DNA of 64,000 bases, taken from positions 653,001 to 717,000 of the forward strand of contig JAPMOS010000001.1 of the NCBI GenBank assembly GCA_027972325.1, written 5' to 3'. Numbering within the stretch: position 1 is the first letter of the stretch; every line of letters begins with the position of its first letter. The stretch is from Paratrimastix pyriformis (lineage: Eukaryota; Preaxostyla; Paratrimastigidae). A model generated the notes under the pieces. That model saw only the letters and a program-made list of their open reading frames with translations. It did not search any database and was not told the origin of the DNA. Below, one piece after another: positions 1-13,280 of the stretch. The position numbers were made by a program, and so were the translations under genes.

Positions 1-3000
1 AGATCCAGAGCATCTCGGCGCAGCGGGCCGGGAGGCCCATGAAATGGCCCACGGCGGTGGAGGCCGCGAGGGAGCGGGCGTGGGAGCTCTGGATGGCCAT
101 CCACGAGGAGGCCCCCGAGGAGACGCCCATGAGCACGTCCCGCAGGGCCGAGGGCGGGGCCGGCGAGTGGGCCACCAGCTGCGCGTACGCGTCCCGGAGC
201 AGCCCCACCGAGCAGGTCCCAGTGGCCCCGGGCAGGTAACCCTCCAGGCTGGGCGCGGAGAGCAGGGTCCGCAGCAGGGCCCGCCGGTGCTGTTCACGCG
301 GGTCGGCCTCTGCAGCAGAAGATCCGGTGGGGCGGCAGTGAGATGCGCCTGTGTGACGGCGGTGGCGCCAGGCGGGCAGGCCGAGGGCTTGGGGGCGGGA
401 GGCGGGGGCTGGGGCCACCAGACCGGCGTCGGGGTCGGCGACCGAGTTGCGGAAGGCCCCGGCCAGGGAGAGGTAATGGCTGGCGAAATCGACCATGGCC
501 GTGGACCGATCCAGGGGGATGCTCGCCGCCGTCTGCCAGCGGACGAACGACCCGCCGTGCTGGGAGGGGAGTGGGGCGAGGCACACGATGCGGCATGGTG
601 GAGAGGGGGTTTTGTGAAGGCAGTCTCGGTACCAACCAGACCGCCCCTTCGCCGACCCGGCCACCGCCGCCACCCATCGACGAAAAAGCCCGAGGCTTCA
701 CCACCGCCACCGCCCCACCGCCCCACCGCCCCACCGCCCCACCGCCCGCCGCCTCCGGAGGCCCACGGACCCGTTTGGCAGAGAGGCCGATGATCTGCTC
801 CAGCAGGAAGCCCAGCTGGGTGATGGCATGCTCCCAGTGCGCCGGGTGGGCGGCGGCGGGGGCGGCCCCGTCGGGGGCGGGCTCGGTGTTGGACAGGACG
901 AAGTGGCGCACGAGGCCGTCGCTGCCCAGCACGTTGACCAGCTTGACGCAGGGGGCCCGGGGGGAGGTCAGGCCCGCCTGGGCGCCCCACATGAGCTCGA
1001 TGTGGGGCAGCAGGCAGACGACCGTCACGGGGGGCGCCGCGAAGATGGCCAGAGGGGGCGGGGGCACCTGGGGCAGGGTCGGGCCGGCCGAGAGGACCGG
1101 GTCGCTGGGCAGCCGGAGCCCGTCGGCCTCCTCGTTCGTCTGGGCGGCCGCCGAGGTGCCCGCCGGGATGGGGAGGGAGGCCGTGGTCGCGGGGGCCGCG
1201 GTGGGGGTGAGCCACAGCCGCAGCCGGAGCGGGGGCTGGCGCTGCGAGGTGGCTGACGAGTCGGAGGCGCTGTGACGCGACCCGGTGGGGCTGGCGGGCG
1301 GGAGGGCGCTCGCGCCGGCGGTCGGGGTGGGAGTGCACTCGGTCGCCGTCCCCGAGGCGGGCGTCCAGACGGAGGGCGTGCCCGGGGTGGACGGGGTCTC
1401 GGTGTTGTCCTCGCTGACCGGGGTGCTCGCCCCGTGGGCCAAGGCCGAGACCCGGGCCGCCACGGGCCCCGCAGCGCCCGTCGGGGAAACCGAGGGCGGC
1501 GTGCCCGCGGCCCCGCCTGGGCTCGAGCCGGGGTGGCTTCGGAGCAGGGGCGGCGGGGGCAGGAAGGTGGCGTGGCGCACGGTGAAGGCGAGGGGCACCA
1601 TGTCGGGGGCCATCCCGGGCATGGGCACCAGCCGGCCCAGCGGGCACACCGCGTCCAGGGGCAGCTGGGCGTCGGGGGTGGGCGGGTGGCGGAACCGGCC
1701 CCGGCCGCCGCGCCGGCCCCGGGAGGTGGCCGTCCGGGGCGTCTGCAGCTCGGCCTCGCTCTCGCTCGACGACAGCGAGTCCCCGAACGACCACGGCCAG
1801 GCCAGCGCCTGTCCGCGGCTCTTGGCCGACTGGCGGTGGGGGCGGTGCAGCTTGGCGGACGACCCGGACCGGGCGGGGAAGAGCGGCAGGAGGCCCTCGG
1901 GGCGCGAGTGGGGCGTGCCGAAGTACGGGCTGCTGGGGGACTCGCGCAGCTGGGGCGAGTGGGGCGACAGGGAGGTGCTGCTGAGGGCCGACGAGCTCTG
2001 CTCGCTGTCGCTCCGGTAGGGGCCACCGGGGCAGTGTGGCGAGGCCACCGGGGTCTCCTCCTCGTGGCTCGGGGCGTCGCCTTCGCCTTCACCCTCGCCT
2101 TCCCCCTCGCCGTCACCCTCGGGGCCGGAGGGCGACGAGGGCGAGAAGACGACGCGCGGGCGGGCATGCGTGTGGTGATCAGGCACGGCCAGCGGGGCCA
2201 AGTGGGGCGGCCGCCGGCGAACGCGGTGTCCGGACGGCGACCCGGCGGCGACGGGGGCAGAGGCCGAGCTCGGGGTGGGGGCAGGCGCCAGCGGAGGGGC
2301 AGCGCCCGCAGGGGTGTCAAGGGCCGGCTCGGCGGGGGCGGGGATGGCCGAGGCGGGGCTCTCGAGGGGCCCCACGGTGCGCGGGCGGGCGCGGGCTCGG
2401 CGGCGAGGGACGCAGAGATGGGGCACCAGGGTGCGGGTATGCACCGTGCAGGAATGTCGGCGCGGCCAGCCGACCCCGCAGACGGGGTGCGAGTCGCAGG
2501 GGTGCTCGTACCGTGTGCAGAGGCGCCGCGAGAGGGCCACCAGCACCTCGGCCGTGGGCGGGGCCCCGCGGGGGAAGGCGTCCGGCAGCTCGGAGGGCAA
2601 GGCGTCGGGGCGGGCAAGCAGCGCCTCCAGGCAGGCCCCCAGGTAGGCCGGCGGGGGTTCCGCCTGCAGGGCCGCCAGGGCCTTGCGCAGCTCGGGCAGC
2701 CACCGCCCCAGGAAGCGCTCCTCCCCAGCCAGCAGGCCGCGCCGTGGGGCGACCGCGTCCGGGCGCGGGGGCGGCACGGCGGGGCGAGGGGCCAACGGAG
2801 GCAGCTGGTGGCACGAAACGCCGGGCTGCAGGGCCGGGATGACCGCAGGTGACAGAACGCTGCCGGTGGTGGCCGGCAGGACGGGCGGCGGGGCGGGGCG
2901 AGCGGCGCCGATGGGCGAAGGCAGCTGCTGCTGCGAGGAGGCAGCTAGGGATGCCTGAGCCCTGGAGAGCATCTGCTCGATGAGGGCCACGACGGGGGCC

Positions 3001-6000
3001 AGCAGCCCCCGGTAGGCCGCATGGGCCTGGGCCACCTGGGCAGGGCTGGGGCTGCTGCCCTGGTCGCTGCCGCCGCTGCTGCTGCTGTCGGGGGCGGCGG
3101 CCACCACCTCGCGAAGGGCCCGCCGGAAGAGGGTCGCAAAGCGGTCCGTCAGGAGGCGCCGCACGCGGCACAGGCGCGCGCACCAGTCCTCGCTGACCAT
3201 CTGGCCGATCCGCACGAGGCTGCCGATGAAGCGGCCCGTCTGGCGGACCATCTTCTGGTAGGCCGCGTTCTGGCCGAAGACCGCCATGGCCCCCTGGACG
3301 TCCTGGCCGGCCTGGGTGCGCACCACGGCCTCCCAGAAGACGTCGTACGGGTACCGCCGGGCCAGCCGCTCGCAGAGCTCCCCCAGCAGGGGCCGCTGGC
3401 CCCCCGGCTCGGCCAGCCGGGCCACCAGCTGCTGGGCCAGCGGGCGCCACAGCAGGGCCGGCGTCCCCAGCAGGGCCCGCCGCAGGGCCCCCACCAGTCG
3501 CACGACCAGCTGCCGCCGGGTGGGCAGCGGGGCGGCGGCAGCAGGGGCGGCGGCGGCGATCTCCTCCTCCTCCTCCACCGCCGCCGCCGCCGCCTCCGCC
3601 GGGGAATGCCGGCCGGCGCCCGGGACCAGGGCCACCAGCGGGCCCAGCAGCCGGGCCAGGTGCAGCAGCCGCAGCAGGGCCGTCGAGACGGCCAGGGTCT
3701 TGGTGGCCGCCGCCGGGGCCAGCTGCAGCATGCGGGCCGCGGCCCCGATGCTCTCGGCCAGCAGCAGGGCCGGCCGCTGGACCGTCTCGGCCTCGAGGCG
3801 CCCGTAGACGGCCCGCACCCGGGCCGGGGTCGGGCCCAGGCGGCCCCGGGCACACAGGGCATCCATCCGGCCCACGGTGGCCGCCAGCTGGGCCTGCTCC
3901 TCGGCCGGCCCGGCCCCCAGCCGGCTCACCAGGGCCTCCACCGGCTGCCGGACCGGGTCGGGGCTCCCCGCGGGCGCCGTGGCCAGGGCCACCGCCAGCT
4001 CGCGCACCAGCAGTGACTGCGAGTCCGCGGCAACCGCGGCAACCGAGGGGGTGGTGGTGGTGGTGGTGGCGGCGGCGGCAGTGGTGGTGTTGCCACCAGC
4101 CAGCAGGGCGGCCTGCTCCAGGGCCCAGGCAGGGGGCACGGCGATGGCGGACACCGCCGGTGCGGCAGCAGACGTCGCAGTGGTGGACGGTGGCGGTGGA
4201 GGCAGCATGCAGGCGGCCAGGGCCTGGTGGGCGTGCCGGTAGCACCAGTCGTGGTAGTGCCAGTAGGCCATGGCGTGGGTGGGGGCCAGCAGGGTGGCCA
4301 TCCGGAGCAGCCCGCAGGGGGCCATGGCCCCGGTGGACAGCTCGCGGCTGCAGCGAAGCTCCTGCTGCAGGACCGCGTGCCCCATCGGGGCGGGCGGGGT
4401 CGGCAGGTCCAGCGGGGCTTCGGCTGCTGCCGAGGGCGTGTCCGCCGGCCGGAGGGCAGGAAGGCCCATGCTCACGCCCACGCCCACGCCCGCGCCAATG
4501 CCCGCACCCATGCCCGCACCCGCACCCGCACCCACACCCGCTCCCGTGACAGCACGGCCAGCAGCAGCAGTAGCCACAGCCGCTCCCGTGGCGGGGCTGG
4601 CGGCCGCCGGGTGGCCGTGGCAGTGCAGCGCCAGGGCGGCCCCGTAGGCCCGCATGCGGGCGATCTGGTCCTGTTCGCGGCACAGCAGCAGCGGCACCCG
4701 GTCGCCGGCCCCCATGGCCTCCGTGATCCGGGCCACGGCCGCGGCTGCCGTCAGCGGCTGCTGGGGCTGCTGTTGGCTCCCCGCGGCGGCGGGGCCGGCG
4801 GTGGCGGTGGCGGTGGCGGTGGCGGTGGCAGAGGGAGAGGCGGAGGCGGCGGAGGCCTCGGGGGGGTCGAGCAGGCTCACCAGCGAGGGGCGGGCCGGGG
4901 GCGGCGGCTCGGCGGCCCGGTCGATCCACTTGGCCAGGGCCGAGATGGTCTTGACCCGCATCTGCTCGGACATGGCCATCGCCAGGGCGCACGTCGGGAA
5001 CTGGGCCGTCGCCCCAGCCCCAGCCACCCCCGCCACCGGCTCGCCGCCCTGCGCCGCCGAGGTGCCGGTGGGGCCGCCGGACGGGGAGGACCCCGCCAGT
5101 TGTTGCTGCTGCTGCTGCTGGGGGCCGGTGCAGGCGGGCACGTAGACGGGCAGCAGGAAGCGGGCGTGCAGCTGCTGCAGGGCGGGCGGGGTCTGCTTCA
5201 GGTAGAAGCCCAGCCGATGCATGGGCAGGGCCGCCCGCAGCTCATGGAGGGCGTCGCCCGGGGCGGGGGCGGCGGGGGCGGCGGGGGCGGCGGGGGCGGC
5301 GGCGGGCGCCACGACGGGCAGCTGGGAGAGCAGCAGGGCCCCGAAGCCCGGGCTGGCCGCGTTCGACCAGGCCAGCGTCCCCCGGAAGGCCCCCAGCAGC
5401 GGCTCGACGCTCTCCCACAGGCGGCCCATGGCCGGGCCCTGGGGGGCGGAGAGAGGCGGGAGAATGGGTACCGGGGTGGTGAGTGGTGAGAGACGTGATG
5501 ATGGCGGCGGTGAGGTGGGCGGGGGTAGGGTCAGCCTTGGCGGACGGACCACCCCGTCACGGGCCGCGATGAGGCGGCACTGGGCCAGCTCGGCCATGTG
5601 GTAGCCAGGGACGCCGGGGCGCATCAGCGGGGCGACCCAGTCCATCAGGCGCTGGGTCAGCTCCAGATTGCCGCACCGCCGGACCACGTGGGAGACCCAC
5701 AGGACCTGGCCAACCCACGGTGGGCGCGCGACACGCGGCGAAAATGGGATGATGCGCCATCCATCCATCATCCCTCTCTCCCTCCCAGATGACCAGCCGC
5801 GATGGCGATGGCGATGGCGCGGGGGCGGGGGCGGGCGGGGGCGGGGGCGGGGGCGGGAGGCGGACCACATCCTGCATGCTAGGCGGGCAGGCCGAGTAGG
5901 GCACGCCCCCGTCGGCCCCCAGGTGGCGCAGCACGAAGCGCTGCGAGCGCAGGATGCGCGTCCACAGGGGGATGGCCGACCCGCTGGCGAACCAGGGCAG

Positions 6001-9000
6001 CTGGTTGGCGGCGAACGATGGCAGGACGGCGTTCCACTGGTTGAGCCGGTGCACGTGCATCGCCTGGTCGGCCAGCGAGACGTGTAGGGGCGCGTGGGGG
6101 CTGGTGCCGGCCATGAAGGGCAGCAGCCGCGGGTCGCGCCCGTCCAGGTCGTTGGGGATGGGCGCAAAGGGCCGGTAGAAGGCCGGGAGCAGGTCCTCTG
6201 CGGGGCGGGCAGGCAGACAGGGGGAGAGGGCGGGCGGGTGGGAGGATAAGGATCGGGATGCCAACGCATTCATCGGCAGGGCGGCATGCGACCAAACGCC
6301 GACTCCGAGCGCGCCTCAACGCCCCCTGCACGGGCCGACAGACCGTGGCCCGTGGAGCAGCTGAGGACGGCCTGGGCCTGGCTCAGGATGACCAGGGGCC
6401 GCAGGAGCGACTCGACTCCGGTGCCGGGGCCGCTGTTGGCCTGCTGTGGGCGCGGGTCCCGGTTCGACTCGCCCAGTTGGGGCGGCAGGGCGCCCTGCTT
6501 CTCGCCCGCCTCCAACCTGGCTGCCTGCCGCCGGTACTCGTGCAGCAGGGCCCGCCATGGCCGCACCCGGCGGAGGCCGCGCTCGCCCCGGCGCAGGTAG
6601 AGGACCAGCCCCAGGTTGCCGAGGGCCTGGGCGCCCGTGGCGGCCGTCTGGGCCCGGATGGCCTCCCAGGCCACCGTCAGGGCCACCGTGTGGGGCCGCG
6701 GGTCGATGGCCTCCCGGATGCGGTGCCGCAGCGAGAAGGGCGCCGCCCCGCCCACCTGCAGCCGCGGGATGGCCGTGCAGCTGAAGAGCCGCCCCCGGGT
6801 GATGATCTCGATGGGCGAGGGGCGCGCCAGCCGCCGGGATGCCGCCGCAGCCGCAGCCGCTGCAGCCGCTGCAGCCGCGGCATTCGTGGGGGCAGCAGCC
6901 GAGCCGGCCGAGGCCGAGAGGGTGCTGCTGGTGACTGCAGGGGCCGGGCTGCTGACTGGGAGCGGCCCCGACGCGGCCAAGTGGCCCCCGGCGGCCTTCT
7001 GGGCAGCCGCCAGATGCTGCTCGAAGAAGCCCGCCACTGCCGCCGCCGCGCTGGGGCTGGGCGGGGGCCCCTGGGCCGGGGGTGAGCTGGGAGGCGGGCC
7101 CGCCTGGCTGGGGTCGGGCAGGAGGCCGCTGGCCGATGAGGGCCCGTTGGGCGAGGGAGGCATCCCGTTCCAGGGCGACGGGCCGCCCCGCATGGGCGAC
7201 AGAACCGGCCCAGCGCTGCCGAGGGGGGCGCCCCCGCCGCCCGGCTGGGCCCGCGCACTGGCCGGGCCGGAGAGGGCCTTGGGGATGGGCGGCGAGCGGA
7301 TGTACGGGGCGGGGAAGGGCCTGGGGGTCTGGCAGGGCACCACCACCCGGGCGGCCACCGCCAGGCTGGGCTTGGGGGAGCAGGCCCCCGAGAGGGGCAG
7401 GGCAATGGGCTCCTCGCGGGCGTCGACCGAGACCAGCATGTTGACGGCCCGGCTCTGCAGCGAGGCGGCGAAGAGGGACTGCATCCGGCCCTCGACAGCC
7501 TCCACCAGGGCCCGGCGCCGTTCCTGTAAGGAGGCCGCCAGCTCGGGGCGCTCCTGGATGATGGCGCTGATGCAAATCAGCCGCAGCTGGTCGGCGTCGA
7601 AGTGGGCCACGTTGTGCCAGTAGTTCCCGAGGGTTTCCTGGTGGGGGATCCGGGATCAGCCATCGGGAGCGAGGGCCCAGGGGAAAGACGGCGGGGTGAG
7701 AGCCAGATGGGGGTGGATGGCGGGGGTGGGCGGGTGGGTGGGTAGATGCGTCACGGACGGGCGCCTGTTTTCGGGGGAGCGTGTCGAGGGCCTGCAGGGC
7801 CCCGGCCGCGTCGCCGACGTCGAGGGCGTTCAGAGCCTGCCCGCCCGGACCAGAGAGCACACGGGAAGGCCACCGATGGGTGAGCGCTCATGCGGAATGC
7901 GTAGGTTCGTCCCAACCCCAACCCCCAACCAACCCCCAACCGGCCCCCAACCAACCCCCAACCAACCCCCAACCAACCCCCAACCAACCCCCGAGCGACC
8001 GACCTGAGCGCCGGCCTCGTTGACGAGCGACAGGGACCACTCCATGGCGCGGACCACCCGCCGGGCGGCCCGCGGGTCGCCCTGGGCCGAGGCGATCCGG
8101 GTCTGGGCCTCGGCCAGCTTGCGACGGATGAGGAGGGTCACCCGCAGGAGCAGCTTCCAGTCGGCCAGCGCCAGGATGTCCGCCAGCAGGCGCAGCGTGG
8201 CCAGGGTCAGGGCCGAGAGCGGGTACCGGCCCCAGTCGGCCGTCGGGTGGAGCGGCCCCTGCAGGAAGTAGCGCACCGAGTCCTCGTACCGGCCCTGGGG
8301 GGGGGGGGGGGGGGGGGGGGGAGGAAGCCAGTGAAAGAGGGAACCCCGAGAATGGGCAGGGGGCTGAGGGCCGCGGGAGCGGCGCCTGACCTCGGCGTGC
8401 ATACTGAGGCTCGGGGCCCAGCAGAAGGGGTCCCCATCGGCCCCGCCGTCGACCGGGTCGTCCGCGGGGGTCGGGGGCAGACGCCGCTCGACGTGGCGGG
8501 CGCAAGTCTCGAGGCCCCGCAGCCCGTCGCAGTCGGAGACCTCGGGAAGGCCGCGGCTGGTCCAGGGGCGAGGGCGAGGGCGAGGGCGAGGGCGAGGGCG
8601 AGGGCGAGGGCGAGGGCGAGGGCGAGGGCGAGGGCGAGGGCGAGGGCGAGGGCGAGGGCGAGGGCGAGGGCGAGGGCGAGGGCGAGGGCGAGGGCGAGGG
8701 CGAGGGCGAGGGAGTATGAGTATAAGAAAGGGGTGGGGTGGGGGTGCCGACCGAGGATCTCGAGTAGCCGCATCGACTGCTGCCGCCCCAACGCGGGCCG
8801 GCCCTCCTGCGAGGACAGGCCAAGCGCCTGGTGCGAGAGGAGGGTTGGGGCGAGTGAGCGGGGCCTGGGGATGGGGACGCCTCAGCGCAGACCTCGACGA
8901 CCAAGGGGATGGTCGGGATGGGGTCGTGGCAGACGGCCCACAGCCGCTCGGCCATCACGGGGTGCATGGCCTCCAGGGCACGCAGGCAGAACTGCTGCCG

Positions 9001-12000
9001 CTCGGCAGAGGCCGACCCCGGGGCTGCACACGGACAGGCAAACGGCGGGGTGGTGAGCGCGGATTACGAGGGGGGGGGGGGGGGGGGGGGAGGAGGCCGA
9101 GGCGGGGGACGGACGGCCGGGGCGGAGTTGGTGCAGCTCCTTCTCGAAGGTCGCCAGGAAGTTGAAGGCGACGTGGGCTTGCCCCACCCTGCGGCCGAGG
9201 GGCCCAAACGGGAGGCGGAGGTGATGAGCCGACACCGACACACCAACACCGGCACCAACACCGGCACCAACACCGGCACCAACACCGGCACCAACACCGG
9301 CACCGACACGGCACCAACACCGGCACCAACACCGGCACCAACACCGGCGCCAACGCCAACGCCGCGCCACTGCAACCAGGAGGCGGTGAGAAGGGGACAG
9401 ACCCGATGCCGTTCCGGGCCAGCCCGGCGGAGGCCCCATCGGCGGGGGCGGCAGGGGCTGTGATCATCTCCCGGAGGACGGTCAAAAACCGCTGTGCCTC
9501 GGGTCCCAGAGGGCGGCACACGAGCGGAGGGTCGCGGTGAGCCGTGCAGGCGGGACAGGGCCGGGGACGAGGTGGGACAGGGGCATGCATGCAGACTTGG
9601 ACCTCGCTCGGCCGGGCGCCCATGTTGTCACCCAGGACGCAGATCCGGGCGGCCGTGCGAGCCATCGCCTCGCAGGTCCAGGGCAGCGTGAGCGATCGCA
9701 GGTTGGTGACTTGGCCCACTGCAGAAGGGGGGGGGGGGGGGGGGGGGGGGGGGTACCGAAGGAGCATTTGGATGGGTGGGTGGCCGAAGGGCGGGTGGTG
9801 CATGGGTGGGTGGGCGGCACCCCGCCGACGGACCTTGCTCGAGGGTCTCCTTGCTGGGCTCGGTGGCGGAGCCCTCGGGGGCCGTGCCCATGGCGGCGGC
9901 CAGGCCCAGCCGGAGGGCCACCTCCATCAGGTCGAGGCTGCGGCGCTCCTCGTCCTTCTTGGTGGGCAGCCCCCAGGTGGCCGGGCTGGCGTTGCCCAGC
10001 AGGGTGAACAGCTGGCTGGCGTGGTGCGGCCGCATGGCGGCCGGCCCGGCCTGAGAAGGGGGGAGGGGCGTCGATGGACGGTTTGGGGGAGGGACAACGA
10101 ATGGATGCGTGCAGACACGGGGGGACAGACGGTTGACATGTTGCTGTGGTTGGCTGGGCGGGTGGGGGTGGGGGTGGGGGTGGGGGCGGACGAACCTGGA
10201 GCGAGAGCGGCGTGTCGAGCGGGTCCAGCGCCGAGCGTCGGACGGCCGACTAGGGGAGGGGGGAGGGGTGGCGAGGTGACAACGACTGGGGCGACGAGGG
10301 AAGAGGCGGACCATGACGGGGGGCGCCCCGATGAGGGGGAGGCCATTGCTGGGGGAGCAGAGCAGCAGCATGGTCCACCAGTGCCGCGCCACGGAGGTGT
10401 CCACATCGGAGATCCTGAGCGCACCACAACCAGCCAGCCAGCCGGGGAAGGGGAGGCAGGGTCAGCCGCCAGCCAGCAGGAGGGAAGAGAAGGGCAATGG
10501 TGTGGGCTTGCGGATTGGATGTGTTGCGGATGGTCGCCGGCCCGGCAGACCCCACGAGGGCCGCCGAGGTCATGGCCGCGATGTACACGTCCAGGTCGGG
10601 GTAATCGGGGGGCAGGTTCATGGTGAAGACCGTGTCGCTCTCGGCCACGGGGGCGGGGGCGGAGCCGGGGGGCGGAGGGGGGGTCCCGGGCAGCCCGCGC
10701 CCGGCAAGGGCTTGGGCGGCCTGCGACCAGGAGTCATCCACTCCGCCCGGGGCGGCGACCGGGTCGGCGCCCTTGAGGACGACGGTGGTATTGGCGCGGG
10801 CCAGGATGGCCAACAGCATCCGCAGGAGAACCTGCAGGGCCACCAGACGCAGGGGGCCCGAGGGGTTGCCGAGGGCCAGCGAGGTGAGCGTGTCCAGGAT
10901 GACCATGGGGGGCAGCAGGGCCCGGTGCAGGGGGATGGGCAGGCCGGCCAGGAGGGGCGTCAGGCCCCCGATGCAGCCCGACTTGAGCGCCTGCCGCTGC
11001 AGGGGCGACGCGCCCAGCGGGCCCGAGTGGTGTGTGACGGCCGTCCGGTGGGCCGACGGGAGCAGGTCCGGGCCCAGGGTGGTGGCCCGCTCGGTGTCCA
11101 TCACCTCGGCGGGCACCACCATCAGCGGCGGCTGCAGCGGGTCCGCCTCCTCGGCCGAGTAGAGCGGGCCGGGCGGGTTGGGGGCGCCCTCGGGGCCATA
11201 GGCAGGCGCCCGGGTGAGGACGATCCGGAGCTGGTCCGCCCGGGGCAGGCTGGGGAATGCCGGCCGGGCGGGGCCGGCGCTGCTGCCCGCCGGTGGGGGC
11301 AAGTCCTCGAGTGGGGCCGGGGGCGCGCTCTCGAAGGGCTCCGCGCACCAGGTCGAGAGCCCGTAGGGGTAGGGGCACCACCACCGGGGCAGGGTCCGGA
11401 TCAGGGTGGTCCGCACCGAGGCGGGCCAGTTGGGGCCCAGCAGCAGCCGGGACGTCAGCGAGGCCAGCAGGTGCCGGTGGGCCTCGGTGGCGTGCGAGAG
11501 CATGCTGGCGGAGGCGGGGGGGGGATGGCGAGGAAAGGCGTGGAGCAGGGTGAGGACACGCCCCCAACAGGCAACAGGCGATGCGGCCGGGGTGGAGGAT
11601 GCGAGATCGGGAAAAGGGAAGGCGAGGTGGAGCGACGGACAAGCGGAAGGCCATCGAGGCGGCGATGGCATCCTCGAGTTCGGTCGACTGGAACCCGATG
11701 TGCACCTTGGCGTGCAGGATGCGCCAGTCCAGCCGGCGCTTCTCGTTGCGTGCCTGGGTGGCCGCGTCATGCGGGGGCGGGCCGGCCGGGGCAGCGGCGG
11801 CGGGGCTGGACGGCTCGCTGCCGCTCGCGGACTGAGGGGCCGCATCCGAGAAGACCGGGGGCAACCACTGGAAGCAGAAGGGCGGGTGCCGCTCGGGGGG
11901 CGGGCTGCTGCTCCCTCGCAGGGCCGCCGGGGTGGCGGCCGGGGGCAGCTCGGTGACCCCGGCCAGGCGGGCCTCCAGCAGGGCGTCCGACTGCAGGTGG

Positions 12001-13239
12001 GGGGTGCGGAGGAGCGCGGAAGTGGTGGCGGAGGGAGGGCTGGCGGAGGGAGTGGCGGAGGAGTGGCGGAGGGAGGCGGAGGGAGGCGGAGGAGTGGCGG
12101 AGGGAGTGGCGGAGGGAGTGGCGGAGTGGCGGAGGGAGTGGCGGAGGGAGTGGCGGAGGAGGAGGGAGTGGCGGAGGGAGTGGCGGAGGGAGTGGCGGAG
12201 GGAGTGGCGGAGGGAGTGGCGGAGGGAGTGGCGGAGGGAGTGGCGGAGGGAGTGGCGGAGGGAGTGGCGGAGGGAGTGGCGGAGGGAGTGGCGGAGGGAG
12301 TGGCGGAGGGAGTGAGGAGTGGCGGAGGGTGGAGGGAGTGGCGGAGGGAGTGGCGGAGGGAGTGGCGGAGGGAGCGGAGGAGGGTGGAGGGTGGACTGGG
12401 CCCCGGCGGCGCTGTTCTGGGCGGCACCGAGCATCGAAGCTGACGAGGGGGCGGCGGCCACCTCGAGGAACCAGTAGTAGTGGTGGGCCATGGTGGGGCC
12501 CGAGGGGATGAGCTCGTGCAGGCAGGGCGACGGCTGGGTGGGCCGGATGGGGGCCCCCAGGGGGCACAGGCAGGGGATGGCCGCGCAGTACTCGGGCGGG
12601 GGCCACAGCTGCAGCGGCCGGGGCAGCAGCGACTGGCACGGGCACTGGGCCGGGCTGCCCAGCGGGGACGTGACCTCGGCCGGCAGCGCAGACAAGGAGG
12701 AAACGCCGCCGCCGCCGCCGCCGACGCGCACCGCCACGCCGCCACTCGATGATGCGCCGCCCCCGCCCCCGCCCCCACCCCCGCCGCCGGCTCCGCCGCC
12801 GGCTCCGCTGCTCGCCGGCTGGGGAGCCGGGGGCCAACGGCAGTCCCAGTCGATCTGGTTCCACACCTCGAACTCGGCGTCGGTGCTGGCGGTGGCGGCC
12901 GCGTGGTGGTGGTGATGGTGATGGTGGCGGTCGTCGCCGCTGTGGCCGCCGCCACTGGCGGGGCGGGCGGGCGGGCTGGAGGCCAGGATGGCGGCCGTGG
13001 TCTGGGCGTCGAAGAAGAGGCCCTCCATGCCCATGCAGTCCTGCAGCCGGGCCAGCAGGTGGTCCAGCATGACGGGCGGCTTGAAGAGCACCGTCGCCAG
13101 GCCCCCCAGGAAGCGCAGCGTGTGGATGAGGTGCTCCAGCTGGCAGGCCGTGGCGATGTGCTGCTCGCGGACGCAGTCGATGTACTCCTGCCGCGTGCAG
13201 GGCGGCGCCGGGGGCAGGGTCTGCACACCCACACCGGCC

Positions 13240-13280
<41 letters not shown>

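Noticed and set aside
1272-2852. A 526-residue open frame on the plus strand opposite TRRAP-like copy A
   Set aside because: GC-rich DNA without stops yields long antisense frames. Composition is Gly/Arg/Ala-rich with no domain, while the minus strand carries family motifs and introns.
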